Part shown: positions 17,793 to 25,175 of the stretch, piece after piece
How positions within the stretch are numbered: the first letter of the stretch is position 1
Layout: the number at the start of each line of letters is the position of its first letter
Assembly: GCA_903831455.1 (NCBI GenBank)
Contig: CAIKXV010000008.1
Coordinates: 1 to 54,356 of the forward strand
Direction: 5' to 3'
DNA length: 54,356 bases
DNA from: an uncultured Pseudomonadota bacterium
GTDB taxonomy: Bacteria; Pseudomonadota; Gammaproteobacteria; Burkholderiales; CAIKXV01
Made by a program: the position numbers and the translations under genes
Notes under the pieces: model-generated
The model's input: only the letters and a program-made list of their open reading frames with translations
Told to the model about the DNA's origin: nothing
Databases searched by the model: none

Positions 17793-19061
17793 ATGATGAC
17801 GAAAGCCCGGATCGACACGCTGGACAACGGCGTGAGGGTGCTCACGCTACCCGACCCCACCCTGCGCACCGCCACGGTGAGCGTGTTCGTGCGCAGCGGC
17901 AGCGTCCACGAGGAGGCCCGCGACGGGGGCATCAGCCACTTCGTCGAACACATGGCCTTCAAGGGCACGCGCACGCGAAGCGCGCGACGCATCAATCTCG
18001 ATGCCGAGCGGCTGGGTGCCGACGTCAACGCCCACACCGACAAGGACCATACCGCCTTCTACATGCACGGGCTGGGCGTGCACGCGACCGCATTCGTCAC
18101 GATGCTGGGCGACATCGTGCTCGGCTCGACGTTCCCCGCGACGGAACTGGAGCGCGAACGCCAGGTCATCCTCGCCGAATTCACCGACGACGAGGACGAC
18201 CCGCTGTCGGCCGCCTACCGGATGGTCGACCTCGCGAGCTTCGGCACGCACCCGGCGGCACGTGCGGTCATCGGCTCGCGCCGCACGATCGAGGCGGTCG
18301 ATCGGGCACGCCTGATGGCCTACGTGCGGCGACGCTACACCGGCCCCAACGTCGTGATCGGCGCATCGGGTGCCATCGATCCCGCGGCGGTTCGCCGGGC
18401 GGCACGCGAGGCCTTCAGCGCCCTGCCCGCGGGCAGCGCCAACCGCGTCCTGCCCCCCGAATGGGTGGGTGGCCTGCGCACGCGCCGCATGGCCGGCACG
18501 CGCCAGGCGCACGCGCTGCTCGCCTTCCCGTTGCCCGGGCGCGAGTCCGACGACCCGGTGCTGCCCGTCGCGGCGGCCGCGCTGGGCGAGGGCATGAGCG
18601 CGCCCCTGCTGCACGAACTGCGCGAGCGCAGGGGCCTCGTCTACCACGCGCACGCGGCCGCCGACCTCATGGACGGGTGGGGCCAGTTCGTGGTCGAACT
18701 GACCACCGCGCCCGAGCATCTCGAGGAGGCGGTGCTGACCGTGCTGCGCCTGCTGCGTCGGCACGCGCGTGCACTGCGCGCGCAGGATCTCGAGCGGGCA
18801 CGCAACCAGGTGCTGCTGCGACGGTTGCGCGCGCACGAGCGGCCGGGGCGCAGGCTGGAGGATGCCGCACTCGCGCTGCTCACCTGCGAACGGCTGCCCG
18901 ACGATGCCCACTGGGCTCGCCGCGTCGCCCGCGTGCGCTCGGCACAGGTCGCGCACCGGGTGGCGCGCATGCTGGAGGCCACGCCTGCCTTCGCGCTCAC
19001 CGGATGCCTGCCCCCCGGTACACGGGGACGGGCCCGCGACTGGCTGGGCACGCTGCGCTAG
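17793..19061 (+). CDS. M16-family zinc metallopeptidase (single-chain, pitrilysin/PqqF-like)
   Basis: A 422-residue inverzincin. The inverted zinc motif HFVEH gives His49, Glu52 and His53, and the distal ligand is Glu129 in RQVILAEF, 76 residues after His53 as in the family. The C-terminal half keeps RERRGLVYH, the substrate-binding pair. With both the active and regulatory-type domains in one 420-residue chain it matches processing-peptidase-like bacterial M16B proteins. No signal peptide, so cytoplasmic. Two ATG codons stand in a row and I use the first. No partner non-catalytic M16 subunit is adjacent. Confidence 0.93.
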   Translation: MMTKARIDTLDNGVRVLTLPDPTLRTATVSVFVRSGSVHEEARDGGISHFVEHMAFKGTRTRSARRINLDAERLGADVNAHTDKDHTAFYMHGLGVHATAFVTMLGDIVLGSTFPATELERERQVILAEFTDDEDDPLSAAYRMVDLASFGTHPAARAVIGSRRTIEAVDRARLMAYVRRRYTGPNVVIGASGAIDPAAVRRAAREAFSALPAGSANRVLPPEWVGGLRTRRMAGTRQAHALLAFPLPGRESDDPVLPVAAAALGEGMSAPLLHELRERRGLVYHAHAAADLMDGWGQFVVELTTAPEHLEEAVLTVLRLLRRHARALRAQDLERARNQVLLRRLRAHERPGRRLEDAALALLTCERLPDDAHWARRVARVRSAQVAHRVARMLEATPAFALTGCLPPGTRGRARDWLGTLR

Positions 19062-19128
19062 ACTCGGGCCGCAGCCGGATGCGACCGGCGTGATCACAGC
19101 CTGCCCCGTCGGCACCCCGGAGTCCGCC

Positions 19129-20097
19129 ATGTCCCATCCGCCCGTCTACCTCACCGCCTCGCAATGTCGTGACCTGCTCGGCCCGCAGGACGTGATCGAC
19201 CAGATCGCGCAGGTCGTCGCCTGGGACGCCGAGGGCAAGGTCAGGTGGCCCTCGCCGCGCAACATGAACATGCGCGACGTGCACGAGAACCACTACCACC
19301 TCAAGGCGTGCATCCTCGATCCGCTCGCCATCGCGGGTTTCCGTGTCGTGGCCCATCTGGCCACCGACGAGAACTCGGCGCGCGCCACCCGCTACGTGGT
19401 GGTGGTCGATGCGGAGTCCTCGCGCACGCTCGCCTTCGTCGACGAGACCTGGAGCTATGCGCAGCGCACCGTCGCCTCGATCGTGATGGCTGCGCACCGG
19501 CTCGCCCGCCGCGACGCCGGCGTACTGGCCCTGGTGGGCGCCGGCAACCTCGCCACCACCGCGCTCGAGTACTACTCGCGGCTGTTCGGCCTTCGCGAAC
19601 TGCGGGTGGTCTCCCGGCGTCCGCAGACCCGCGAGGCCCTGGCCACGCTCGCCCGCGAGCGCCACGGGCTCGCGGCCACCGCCACCGACTCGATCGAGCA
19701 GGCCGTGCGCGGCGCCGATCTGGTGCTCACCGCCACCAACAGCGCACGCGCGCTGCTCGAAGCCGACTGGATCGCCCCCGGCGCGGTCGTGGCGACGCTG
19801 GACACCTCCGAGCCCGGCCGCGACTTCGCGGCCCAGGCCGACCTGTTCGTGGTCGACAGCCGCGAGCAGCTGCATCGCGAGCTGGTCGAACTCTTCGGCG
19901 AGGAGGCACCCGGCTGGGTGGATGCGACCGTGGCCGACGTCGTCGGCGGGCGTCATCCCGGCCGCACCAGCGACGCGCAGCGCGCGCTGATCGTCACCCA
20001 GGGCATGGCGAGCCAGGACGTGGCGCTGGCCTACCTCGCCTACACCCGCGCGCGTGAGCGCGGCCTGGGGCTGGTCATGCCCGAAGGGGGCGCCTGA
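19129..20097 (+). CDS. Ornithine cyclodeaminase / mu-crystallin family protein
   Basis: A 322-residue NAD(P)-dependent enzyme. The Rossmann motif LVGAGNLATTALEY is near residue 135. HENHYHLKACILDP carries the substrate-contacting lysine, and LDTSEPGRDFAAQADLFVVDSREQ is typical of the family. Members deaminate ornithine, reduce cyclic imines (ketimine reductase) or dehydrogenate alanine, and the sequence does not separate these. It starts 67 bases after the M16 peptidase gene. A TAGACT -10-like hexamer overlaps the peptidase stop. Confidence 0.9.
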   Translation: MSHPPVYLTASQCRDLLGPQDVIDQIAQVVAWDAEGKVRWPSPRNMNMRDVHENHYHLKACILDPLAIAGFRVVAHLATDENSARATRYVVVVDAESSRTLAFVDETWSYAQRTVASIVMAAHRLARRDAGVLALVGAGNLATTALEYYSRLFGLRELRVVSRRPQTREALATLARERHGLAATATDSIEQAVRGADLVLTATNSARALLEADWIAPGAVVATLDTSEPGRDFAAQADLFVVDSREQLHRELVELFGEEAPGWVDATVADVVGGRHPGRTSDAQRALIVTQGMASQDVALAYLAYTRARERGLGLVMPEGGA

Positions 20098-20117
20098 CAC
20101 CCCGCCGACGGCCAACC

Positions 20118-20129
20118 GCAGGCGCCTGC
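20118..20129. promoter_or_regulatory. 12-bp perfect palindrome between -35 and -10 regions of the peroxiredoxin gene
   Basis: GCAGGCGCCTGC reads identically on both strands and ends 6 bases before a TAGCAT hexamer (20136-20141) that would be the -10 of the peroxiredoxin promoter. Its position is that of a repressor operator. In such GC-rich DNA a chance palindrome is possible. Confidence 0.3.
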
Positions 20130-20185
20130 CTGCGCTAGCATGACCGGCGGTGCACTTTCGCACCGACCCTGGACAGGAGCCCAGC

Positions 20186-20647
20186 ATGGCTGCTCTGCAA
20201 CCCGGTGCCGCCGCACCGGACTTCACGCTCGCCGCGCACAGCGGCAGCTCGTTCAGCCTCGCGACCTACCGCGGGCGCAGGACCCTCGTCACCTTCCTTC
20301 CCTTCGCCTTCACCGGTGGATGAAAGAACCAGGTGAGCGGGTTCCGTGAGAACTACGCACAATTCCAGGCGCTGGGTGTCGAGATCCTGCAGATCAGCGC
20401 CGACCCCGTTCCCAGCCTCAAGGCCTGGGCGGACCAGTTGGGTGGCCTGCCGTTTCCCCTGCTGTCGGATTTCTGGCCGCACGGCGCCGTCGGCAAGGCC
20501 TATGGTGTGTTCAACGACGAGCGCGGCATGGACGCGCGCGCGGTGTTCCTGATCGACGCGGCCGGCGTGGTGAGTCACAGCCATGTGTACGCGCCGGGCA
20601 CCGTACCCGAGAGCGCCGACCTGCTGGCTCGCTTCGCGGCGATCTAG
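20186..20647 (+). CDS. Peroxiredoxin (AhpC/TSA, AhpE-like) with selenocysteine encoded by in-frame TGA
   Basis: Reads as one 153-residue peroxiredoxin through TGA at codon 46. The thioredoxin-fold N-terminus (PGAAAPDFTLAAHSG, FLPFAFTGG) runs up to the TGA, and the remainder (FRENYAQFQALGVEILQISAD, PFPLLSDFWPHG, ARAVFLID) continues in the same frame to TAG at 20645. The TGA falls exactly on the peroxidatic position of the conserved TxxC motif (T-G-G-U). No cysteine occurs elsewhere, so this would be a 1-Sec peroxiredoxin needing an external reductant. AGGAG at 20175-20179 sets the ATG. A stem-loop starts 11 bases after the TGA. Alternatives: a nonsense mutation or a TGC misread. Role: reduction of peroxides in the cytoplasm. 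Confidence 0.85.
20321..20323 (+). other. Recoded UGA (Sec) codon at the peroxidatic site
   Basis: The in-frame TGA is codon 46 of the peroxiredoxin. Reading frame, codon use and protein family similarity are continuous on both sides, and the codon replaces the single catalytic cysteine rather than a random residue. That coincidence is what favours selenocysteine over a random stop. Confidence 0.82.
20334..20361 (+). promoter_or_regulatory. Candidate bacterial SECIS hairpin
   Basis: Downstream of the UGA the RNA can pair bases 20334-20344 with 20350-20361. The upper stem is GGUUC/GAACU. A bulged A follows at 20355, then GCG/CGC, an A/A mismatch and UG/CA. The apical loop is CGUGA at 20345-20349, with a G in its first two bases. 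The loop begins 21 bases after the UGA, inside the range known for bacterial SECIS elements, and the element lies within the coding frame, as bacterial ones do. SelB recognition cannot be proven by eye. Confidence 0.6.
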
Positions 20648-20656
20648 CGGCACTCC

Positions 20657-20685
20657 GGTCCGGCCCGCAAGGGTCGGGCCGGACC
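20657..20685 (+). terminator. Terminator hairpin after the peroxiredoxin
   Basis: An 11-bp perfect stem, GGTCCGGCCCG at 20657-20667 with CGGGCCGGACC at 20675-20685 and a 7-base loop, begins 10 bases after the peroxiredoxin stop. No clear T-tract follows. It makes the peroxiredoxin a probable single-gene transcript. The remainder of the 242-base gap shows only a TATGAT -10-like hexamer (about 20834) before the next gene. Confidence 0.6.
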
Positions 20686-20889
20686 TCAGGGCGCCAGCCC
20701 TCCCAGCCGTACGCGCGCGCGGGGGCGGGTTGCGCACCGGCGCGAACTTCGTCGCGAAGGGTCTGCCGCCCTCCCGCGAGGCCGTCCCGGGGCCGGGCTG
20801 GCTGCGAGGCTCCCTCGCGCGCGGCGCTCGCCGTATGATCGGCCGTGGCGCGGGCATGCATGCGCCATGTCCGAAGGAGGAGCACGCCG

Positions 20890-21759
20890 ATGACGCCCTA
20901 CGACCCCAGCGCCGACTATCCGATCGAGGTCGAGGAGGTCGAGTTCCGGCGCACGCCGCAGCGTACGTTGCTCGCCCGGATCTATCGCCCATCCCCCCCC
21001 TCGGGCCGCGGCGGTCCGTGGCCCGGCGTGCTCGACCTGCATGGCGGCGCCTGGAACAACAAGGATCGGCTCGCCAACGAACCGATGGATCGCGCGCTCG
21101 CCGCCAGCGGGGTGGTGGTCGTCGCCATCGACCTCAGGCTCGCCGGCGAGGCGCCCTATCCGGCCGCCGTGCAGGATGCGCACTACGGCCTGCGGTGGCT
21201 GAAGGCCCGGACCGCACGCTGGAATGTCGATCCCGCCCGCGTCGGCCTGCTCGGAAGCTCCAGCGGGGGGCATGTCGCGCAACTGATCGGCATGCGACCG
21301 AACGATCCGCGCTATGCCGCCCTGCCGCTCGAGGGGGCAGGCAGCATCGACGCGAGCGTGCGGTTCGTGGCCACCCGTTCGCCGATCAGCGATCCGCTCG
21401 CGCGCTTCGAGAATGCGCAGCGCCGCGGCCGCAGCGAGATGATGCAGAAATCGCGCACCTTCTTCAGTCCCTGGGACAGCATCACCGAAGGCAATCCGCA
21501 GGCCATCCTCGATCGCGGAGAGCCGGTCACCCTGCCGCCGATGCTGATCATGCAGGGTGGTGAAGACGACAACGTGCTGCCCGCCTTCCAGCAGCGTTTC
21601 GCCGAGGCCTACCGCGCCGCCGGGGGAGACTGCGAACTCACGGTCTACGAAGGCTGCGGCCACATCTGGATCGAGAACCCCGGCCCGCAGACCGATCGCG
21701 CCCACGCCCAGCTCAAGGCCTTCGTCGCGCGGGTACTCGGCAAGGGCAGCGCGGGCTGA
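20890..21759 (+). CDS. Alpha/beta hydrolase, HSL/BD-FAE-type esterase
   Basis: A 289-residue esterase/lipase-like hydrolase. The oxyanion-hole motif LDLHGGAWNNKDR is at residue 48, the nucleophile elbow GSSSG places Ser124, the acid is in QGGEDDNVLP and the base is His in GCGHIWIE. The HGG motif puts it in the hormone-sensitive-lipase/carboxylesterase group, which hydrolyses short acyl or aryl esters. Start 20890 follows GGAGGAG; an upstream in-frame ATG was rejected. No signal peptide. It is convergent with the Bug receptor on the other strand, with a terminator hairpin between. Confidence 0.9.
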   Translation: MTPYDPSADYPIEVEEVEFRRTPQRTLLARIYRPSPPSGRGGPWPGVLDLHGGAWNNKDRLANEPMDRALAASGVVVVAIDLRLAGEAPYPAAVQDAHYGLRWLKARTARWNVDPARVGLLGSSSGGHVAQLIGMRPNDPRYAALPLEGAGSIDASVRFVATRSPISDPLARFENAQRRGRSEMMQKSRTFFSPWDSITEGNPQAILDRGEPVTLPPMLIMQGGEDDNVLPAFQQRFAEAYRAAGGDCELTVYEGCGHIWIENPGPQTDRAHAQLKAFVARVLGKGSAG

Positions 21760-21770
21760 GCGCCGGCGAA

Positions 21771-21791
21771 GGCACCCTGCCTCAGGGTGCC
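21771..21791. terminator. Bidirectional terminator hairpin
   Basis: A perfect 9-bp inverted repeat, GGCACCCTG and CAGGGTGCC, with a 3-base loop sits between the convergent hydrolase (stop 21759) and Bug receptor (stop 21814). The tight stem and its placement support termination in both directions, although no T-tract follows. Confidence 0.65.
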
Positions 21792-21813
21792 CTGCCCCGA
21801 CCGGCGCGGCGCT

Positions 21814-22908
21814 TCAGTCCTGGCGCAGGTCGAGCGCGCGGGCCACGCGCCCCCAGCGCTCGATGTCGGCGCGGGTCTGAGCCGTGAACTCGGCCGGCGT
21901 CGAGAGCACCGGTTCGACCCCGAAGCCGGCAAGGTCGCCGCGTCCGGCCTCGGTGCCGAACCCGCGCACGAGTTCCGCGCGCACGCGCTCGACCACGGTC
22001 GAAGGCAGGCCCGCAGGACCGACCACGCCGTACCAGAAGACCGGATCGAAGCCCTTCAGGCCGGCATCGATCAGCGTGGGCACGCCCGGCAAGGCGGGCA
22101 GCGGACGGCTGACCGCGAGCGCGCGAACCTTGCCCGCCCGCACCAGCGAGGTGGAGGCGCCCGGATTGTCGAAGAACAGCGTGACCCGATCGGCCATCAG
22201 TTCGGGATAGACCGGTCCGGCTCCCTTGAACGGCACGTGGGTCATCCTGACCTTGAGTTCACCGAGCATCGCCTCGGTGATCAGGTGCCCCAGCGTGCCG
22301 GTGCCGGACGAGGCGTAGTTGAGCTTGCCCGACTGCGACCTCAACCAGTCGACTCCCTCGCGCAGGGTCTTCGCGGGGAAGTTCGCCGGCGCGAGCAGCA
22401 GATAGGGCGCGTTGCCCACGATGGTGATGTGGGTGAAATCGCGCTGGGCATCGAAGCGCGGTTTCGCCAGCAGCAGCGGCGCGACCGCATGCGTGCTGGT
22501 GGTGACCGTGGCCAGCGTGTAGCCGTCGGGCGTGGCGCGGGCGACGAGTTCGCCGGCGATGGCGCCGCTGGCCCCGGGCCGGTTGTCGACGATGACCGGC
22601 TGCCCCAGGCCGTCGGACAGGCGCATCGCGCTCGCGCGCGCCATGAGGTCGGTCGTCCCGCCGGGCGGCAGCCCGACCAGCATGCGGACCGGCCGCTGTG
22701 GCCATGCCGCCGGACCCTGTGCCGCAGCCGGCGCGATCGGTTGCGCGACCACTGCAAGCACCGCGGCCACCCCGGCCGCCACGTGGCTGCGGCCGGCGCG
22801 TCCGCGCGTGGAAGGCATCCCCTCCCTCGTGCCGATCCGCTCGCGCAGCCGGGTCGCATCCACGCCACGCCACCCGTTGCGGTTACCCATTCGTCGTGCC
22901 GCGTTCAT
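21814..22908 (-). CDS. Bug/TctC-family solute receptor
   Basis: A 364-residue receptor whose ATG overlaps the upstream aldolase stop in a 4-base ATGA. The N-terminus is about 65 residues long before QGPAAWPQRPVRML; the hydrophobic core is AAGVAAVLAVVAQPIAPAAAQ. A later in-frame ATG at 22890 would shorten the polar lead, but coupling favours 22908. Signatures: RMLVGLPPGGTTDLMAR, DNRPGASGAIAGE, ATPDGYTL and MTHVPFKGAGPVYPEL. It is co-translated with the class II aldolase-family gene, mirroring the pair at 1563-3467. Confidence 0.92.
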   Translation of the reverse strand: MNAARRMGNRNGWRGVDATRLRERIGTREGMPSTRGRAGRSHVAAGVAAVLAVVAQPIAPAAAQGPAAWPQRPVRMLVGLPPGGTTDLMARASAMRLSDGLGQPVIVDNRPGASGAIAGELVARATPDGYTLATVTTSTHAVAPLLLAKPRFDAQRDFTHITIVGNAPYLLLAPANFPAKTLREGVDWLRSQSGKLNYASSGTGTLGHLITEAMLGELKVRMTHVPFKGAGPVYPELMADRVTLFFDNPGASTSLVRAGKVRALAVSRPLPALPGVPTLIDAGLKGFDPVFWYGVVGPAGLPSTVVERVRAELVRGFGTEAGRGDLAGFGVEPVLSTPAEFTAQTRADIERWGRVARALDLRQD

Positions 22909-23669
22909 TGTGCGCCCCCCCGCTTCGCTTCCGGATACACCACCGCGTCGCCCCGCTCGAACATCCACTGCATGTCCGCGCGCGACAGGTACTCCGCACG
23001 CGTGCCGCGCACGGCGCTCAAGGTCTCGACGATGATGTTGCGCTTCACCTCGGAGACCAGCACGTTCGTGCGGTGGTAGGCCTCGGAGACCGTGCGGCCC
23101 AGCACCGTGAACCCGTGGCGGCGCATGATCACGCAGTTCGTGTCCTGGATGAAGGTCTTGATCGGATCGACATCCTCCTCGACGTTGAGGTGCGCCGGGA
23201 GGTAGTGCGCCGGTTTCTGCATCAGGTAGGAGAAGGTGAGCGAGGTCGAGCGGATCTCCTCGAACCCGGCGGCGAGGAAGGCGATGGTCTCGTCGTGGTG
23301 CAGGTGGATCACGCAGCCCACGTCCGGTCTCAGGCGAAGGATCTCGCGGTTCATCTGGTGGCCCACCGTGGTCGCGCGATCGCCGTGCAGCAGTTCGCCG
23401 TGGGGCACGTCGGTGATCACCAGGTCGTCGACGCACGCCTCCTCCAGCGACAGGCCCTGGGGCTTCACGTAGCACAGGCCCTCGGGATACTTCGGGTGGG
23501 GCACCCGGATCACCATGTTGCCCAGCGAACTCTGCACGTAGCCGCGCTGGTTGAGCATCTGCGCGTACCGGATGTAGGTCTCCCCGACCGAGCGGTCGAA
23601 CACGACATCGGGATCGGGGGCCACCCGGTTGAGTCGGCTGCCGGCGATGCCGGGCGTCGGTGTATCCAC
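22905..23669 (-). CDS. Class II aldolase/adducin-family protein
   Basis: A 254-residue zinc-dependent protein. Metal ligands are His122 and His124 in CVIHLHHDE and His185 in MRRHGFTVLG. GNMVIRVPHPKYPEG near residue 50 corresponds to the conserved serine/glycine substrate loop. The start is GTG at 23669, preceded by AGGAG; no ATG fits. It differs considerably from the aldolase at 1563, so the two are not a recent duplication. The overlap with the downstream receptor implies the enzyme acts on the compound that the receptor binds (inference). Confidence 0.87.
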   Translation of the reverse strand: MDTPTPGIAGSRLNRVAPDPDVVFDRSVGETYIRYAQMLNQRGYVQSSLGNMVIRVPHPKYPEGLCYVKPQGLSLEEACVDDLVITDVPHGELLHGDRATTVGHQMNREILRLRPDVGCVIHLHHDETIAFLAAGFEEIRSTSLTFSYLMQKPAHYLPAHLNVEEDVDPIKTFIQDTNCVIMRRHGFTVLGRTVSEAYHRTNVLVSEVKRNIIVETLSAVRGTRAEYLSRADMQWMFERGDAVVYPEAKRGGAQ

Positions 23670-23808
23670 GATGCGGCGCTCCTGGGGGATCGGTGCCGGC
23701 AACGATACCGCGCCCGGGGGGCGGCACGCCACCGGGCGCAGGAACGGGCCCCGCGGCCGCGCACGCGACGCCGACGTCGCGCGGCCCGGCGCGCCGATCA
23801 GGCCAGCC

Positions 23809-23849
23809 CGCGGGGAGATCTCGGGTTGTCCCCGCGCCGCAGGTGCGGC
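23809..23849 (-). terminator. Two hairpins just after the PLP-enzyme gene
   Basis: In the minus direction, GCCGCA/TGCGGC with a 2-base loop (23836-23849) begins 5 bases after the PLP-enzyme stop. It is followed by CGCGGGG/CCCCGCG (23809-23815 with 23830-23836). They share one base and would be alternatives or nearly stacked. They likely end that transcript before the aldolase gene. Confidence 0.45.
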
Positions 23850-23854
23850 GTGCG

Positions 23855-24985
23855 TCACCAGCCGCCGAAGCGGGGCCAGCGATCGACCACGGCAGCATCC
23901 TCGATCACGTGGTACGCATCGAACTGCGCCGCGGTCGCGCACGCATGGTTGGGCAGGATCCGCACCCGGCTGCCGATCGGCAGCTGCTGCGCGAGCTCCG
24001 GCAGGCAGCTGCCGTCGCGGCGGGCGATGATGCCGTGCTCCTGGTTGGCCGCGCGCATGATGAGCCCCGGCATCGGCTGGCCCTCCGGCTCGCAGACCAG
24101 GCCGTAGCCCTGGTCCACCCGCTGCGAAGCGGTGCCTCGGTCCCGGCTCATCGCCATCCAGCCCGCATCCACGATCACCCAGCCCCGATCGGCCCGGTGT
24201 CCGATCACGGTGGCGAGCACCGAGAGCGCGATGTCCTCGACCGAGCACACCCCGATGCCGGCCATCACCAGGTCGAAGAACACGTAGACGCCGGCCCGCA
24301 CCTCGGTCACTCCGCGCAGATCGGTCGCCGACAGCGCGGTGGGCGTGGATCCCACGCTGACGCGCTCGCATGGCAGACCCGCCTCGCGCAGCGTGCGAGC
24401 GCACCGGAGGACCGCATCGCGCTCCTGCACCGCCATCGCGGCGAGCGCCTCCGGCGTGTCGAGGTCGTATGAACTGCCGGCGTGGGTCATCACGCCCGCG
24501 AGCAGGCCCGCCTCGGCGAGGCGCCGGCCGATCGCCACCAGCAGCGGGTCGCCCGGACGAACCCCGGAGCGATGGCCGTCGCTGTCGATCTCGACCAGCA
24601 CCGGCATCGGGGTGCCGGCCTCCGCGCAGGCGACCGCCAGCGCATCGGCCACCGCCAGCGAGTCGACGACCACCGACAACTCGCAGCCCTGCGCGCGCAG
24701 CGCGAGCGCCTGCCCGATGCGCCCGGGCGCGAGCGCCACCGCGTACAGGATGTCGCGGATGCCGCCGGCGTGGAACCGGGCCGCCTCCTTGAGCGTGGAC
24801 ACGGTGATCGACTGCGCGCCGGCCGCGAACTGCGCCTGCACCACGGGCAGGCATTTGCTCGTCTTCGCGTGCGGGCGCAAGCGGCAGCCGAGGCGATCGA
24901 CCTGCCCCTGCATGCGCGCGATATTGGCAGCCATGCGGGGGCGATCGAGCAGCAGCGCGGGTGTTTCGAGGGCATCGAGATGCAT
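23855..24985 (-). CDS. PLP-dependent D-threonine aldolase / D-serine dehydratase-like protein (alanine racemase fold)
   Basis: A 376-residue fold-type III PLP enzyme. Lys41 in RPHAKTSK is the Schiff-base lysine. The C-terminal metal site LPNHACAT provides His347 and Cys349, as in DSD1-type D-serine dehydratases and metal-activated D-threonine aldolases. TPALLLDRPRMAANIARMQ starts the barrel, and GVYVFFDLVMAGIGVC is typical of the group. It would split or deaminate a D-hydroxy-amino acid using PLP and Zn2+ or Mn2+. No strong Shine-Dalgarno is visible at 24985. It is divergent from the Bug receptor at 25176. Confidence 0.9.
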   Translation of the reverse strand: MHLDALETPALLLDRPRMAANIARMQGQVDRLGCRLRPHAKTSKCLPVVQAQFAAGAQSITVSTLKEAARFHAGGIRDILYAVALAPGRIGQALALRAQGCELSVVVDSLAVADALAVACAEAGTPMPVLVEIDSDGHRSGVRPGDPLLVAIGRRLAEAGLLAGVMTHAGSSYDLDTPEALAAMAVQERDAVLRCARTLREAGLPCERVSVGSTPTALSATDLRGVTEVRAGVYVFFDLVMAGIGVCSVEDIALSVLATVIGHRADRGWVIVDAGWMAMSRDRGTASQRVDQGYGLVCEPEGQPMPGLIMRAANQEHGIIARRDGSCLPELAQQLPIGSRVRILPNHACATAAQFDAYHVIEDAAVVDRWPRFGGW

Positions 24986-25175
24986 CGCGTGGCGTCCGGA
25001 ATGCGGGAGCCCCGATGATGCCTGTGGTCGCGCCGCGATGCGGATCGGACACGGGCCCCTCGTTGACGAGCGCCGGCGAGGCCGCCACCATCGCCTTCGC
25101 GGCGCACGCCCGACCCGTTCCGATCCTCAGGTCGGCGGGGACGGGCACCCGGCGCCAGGCACCGGAGGAGACCTC

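Noticed and set aside
20320-20345. GAACC/GGUUC hairpin as the SECIS element
   Set aside because: Its loop starts about 8 bases after the UGA, closer than known bacterial SECIS elements. The downstream hairpin fits better.
20333-20647. A short independent gene starting at GTG 20333
   Set aside because: No Shine-Dalgarno precedes it, it lacks the thioredoxin-fold N-terminus and active site, and the upstream 45 codons with AGGAG-ATG belong to the same peroxiredoxin.
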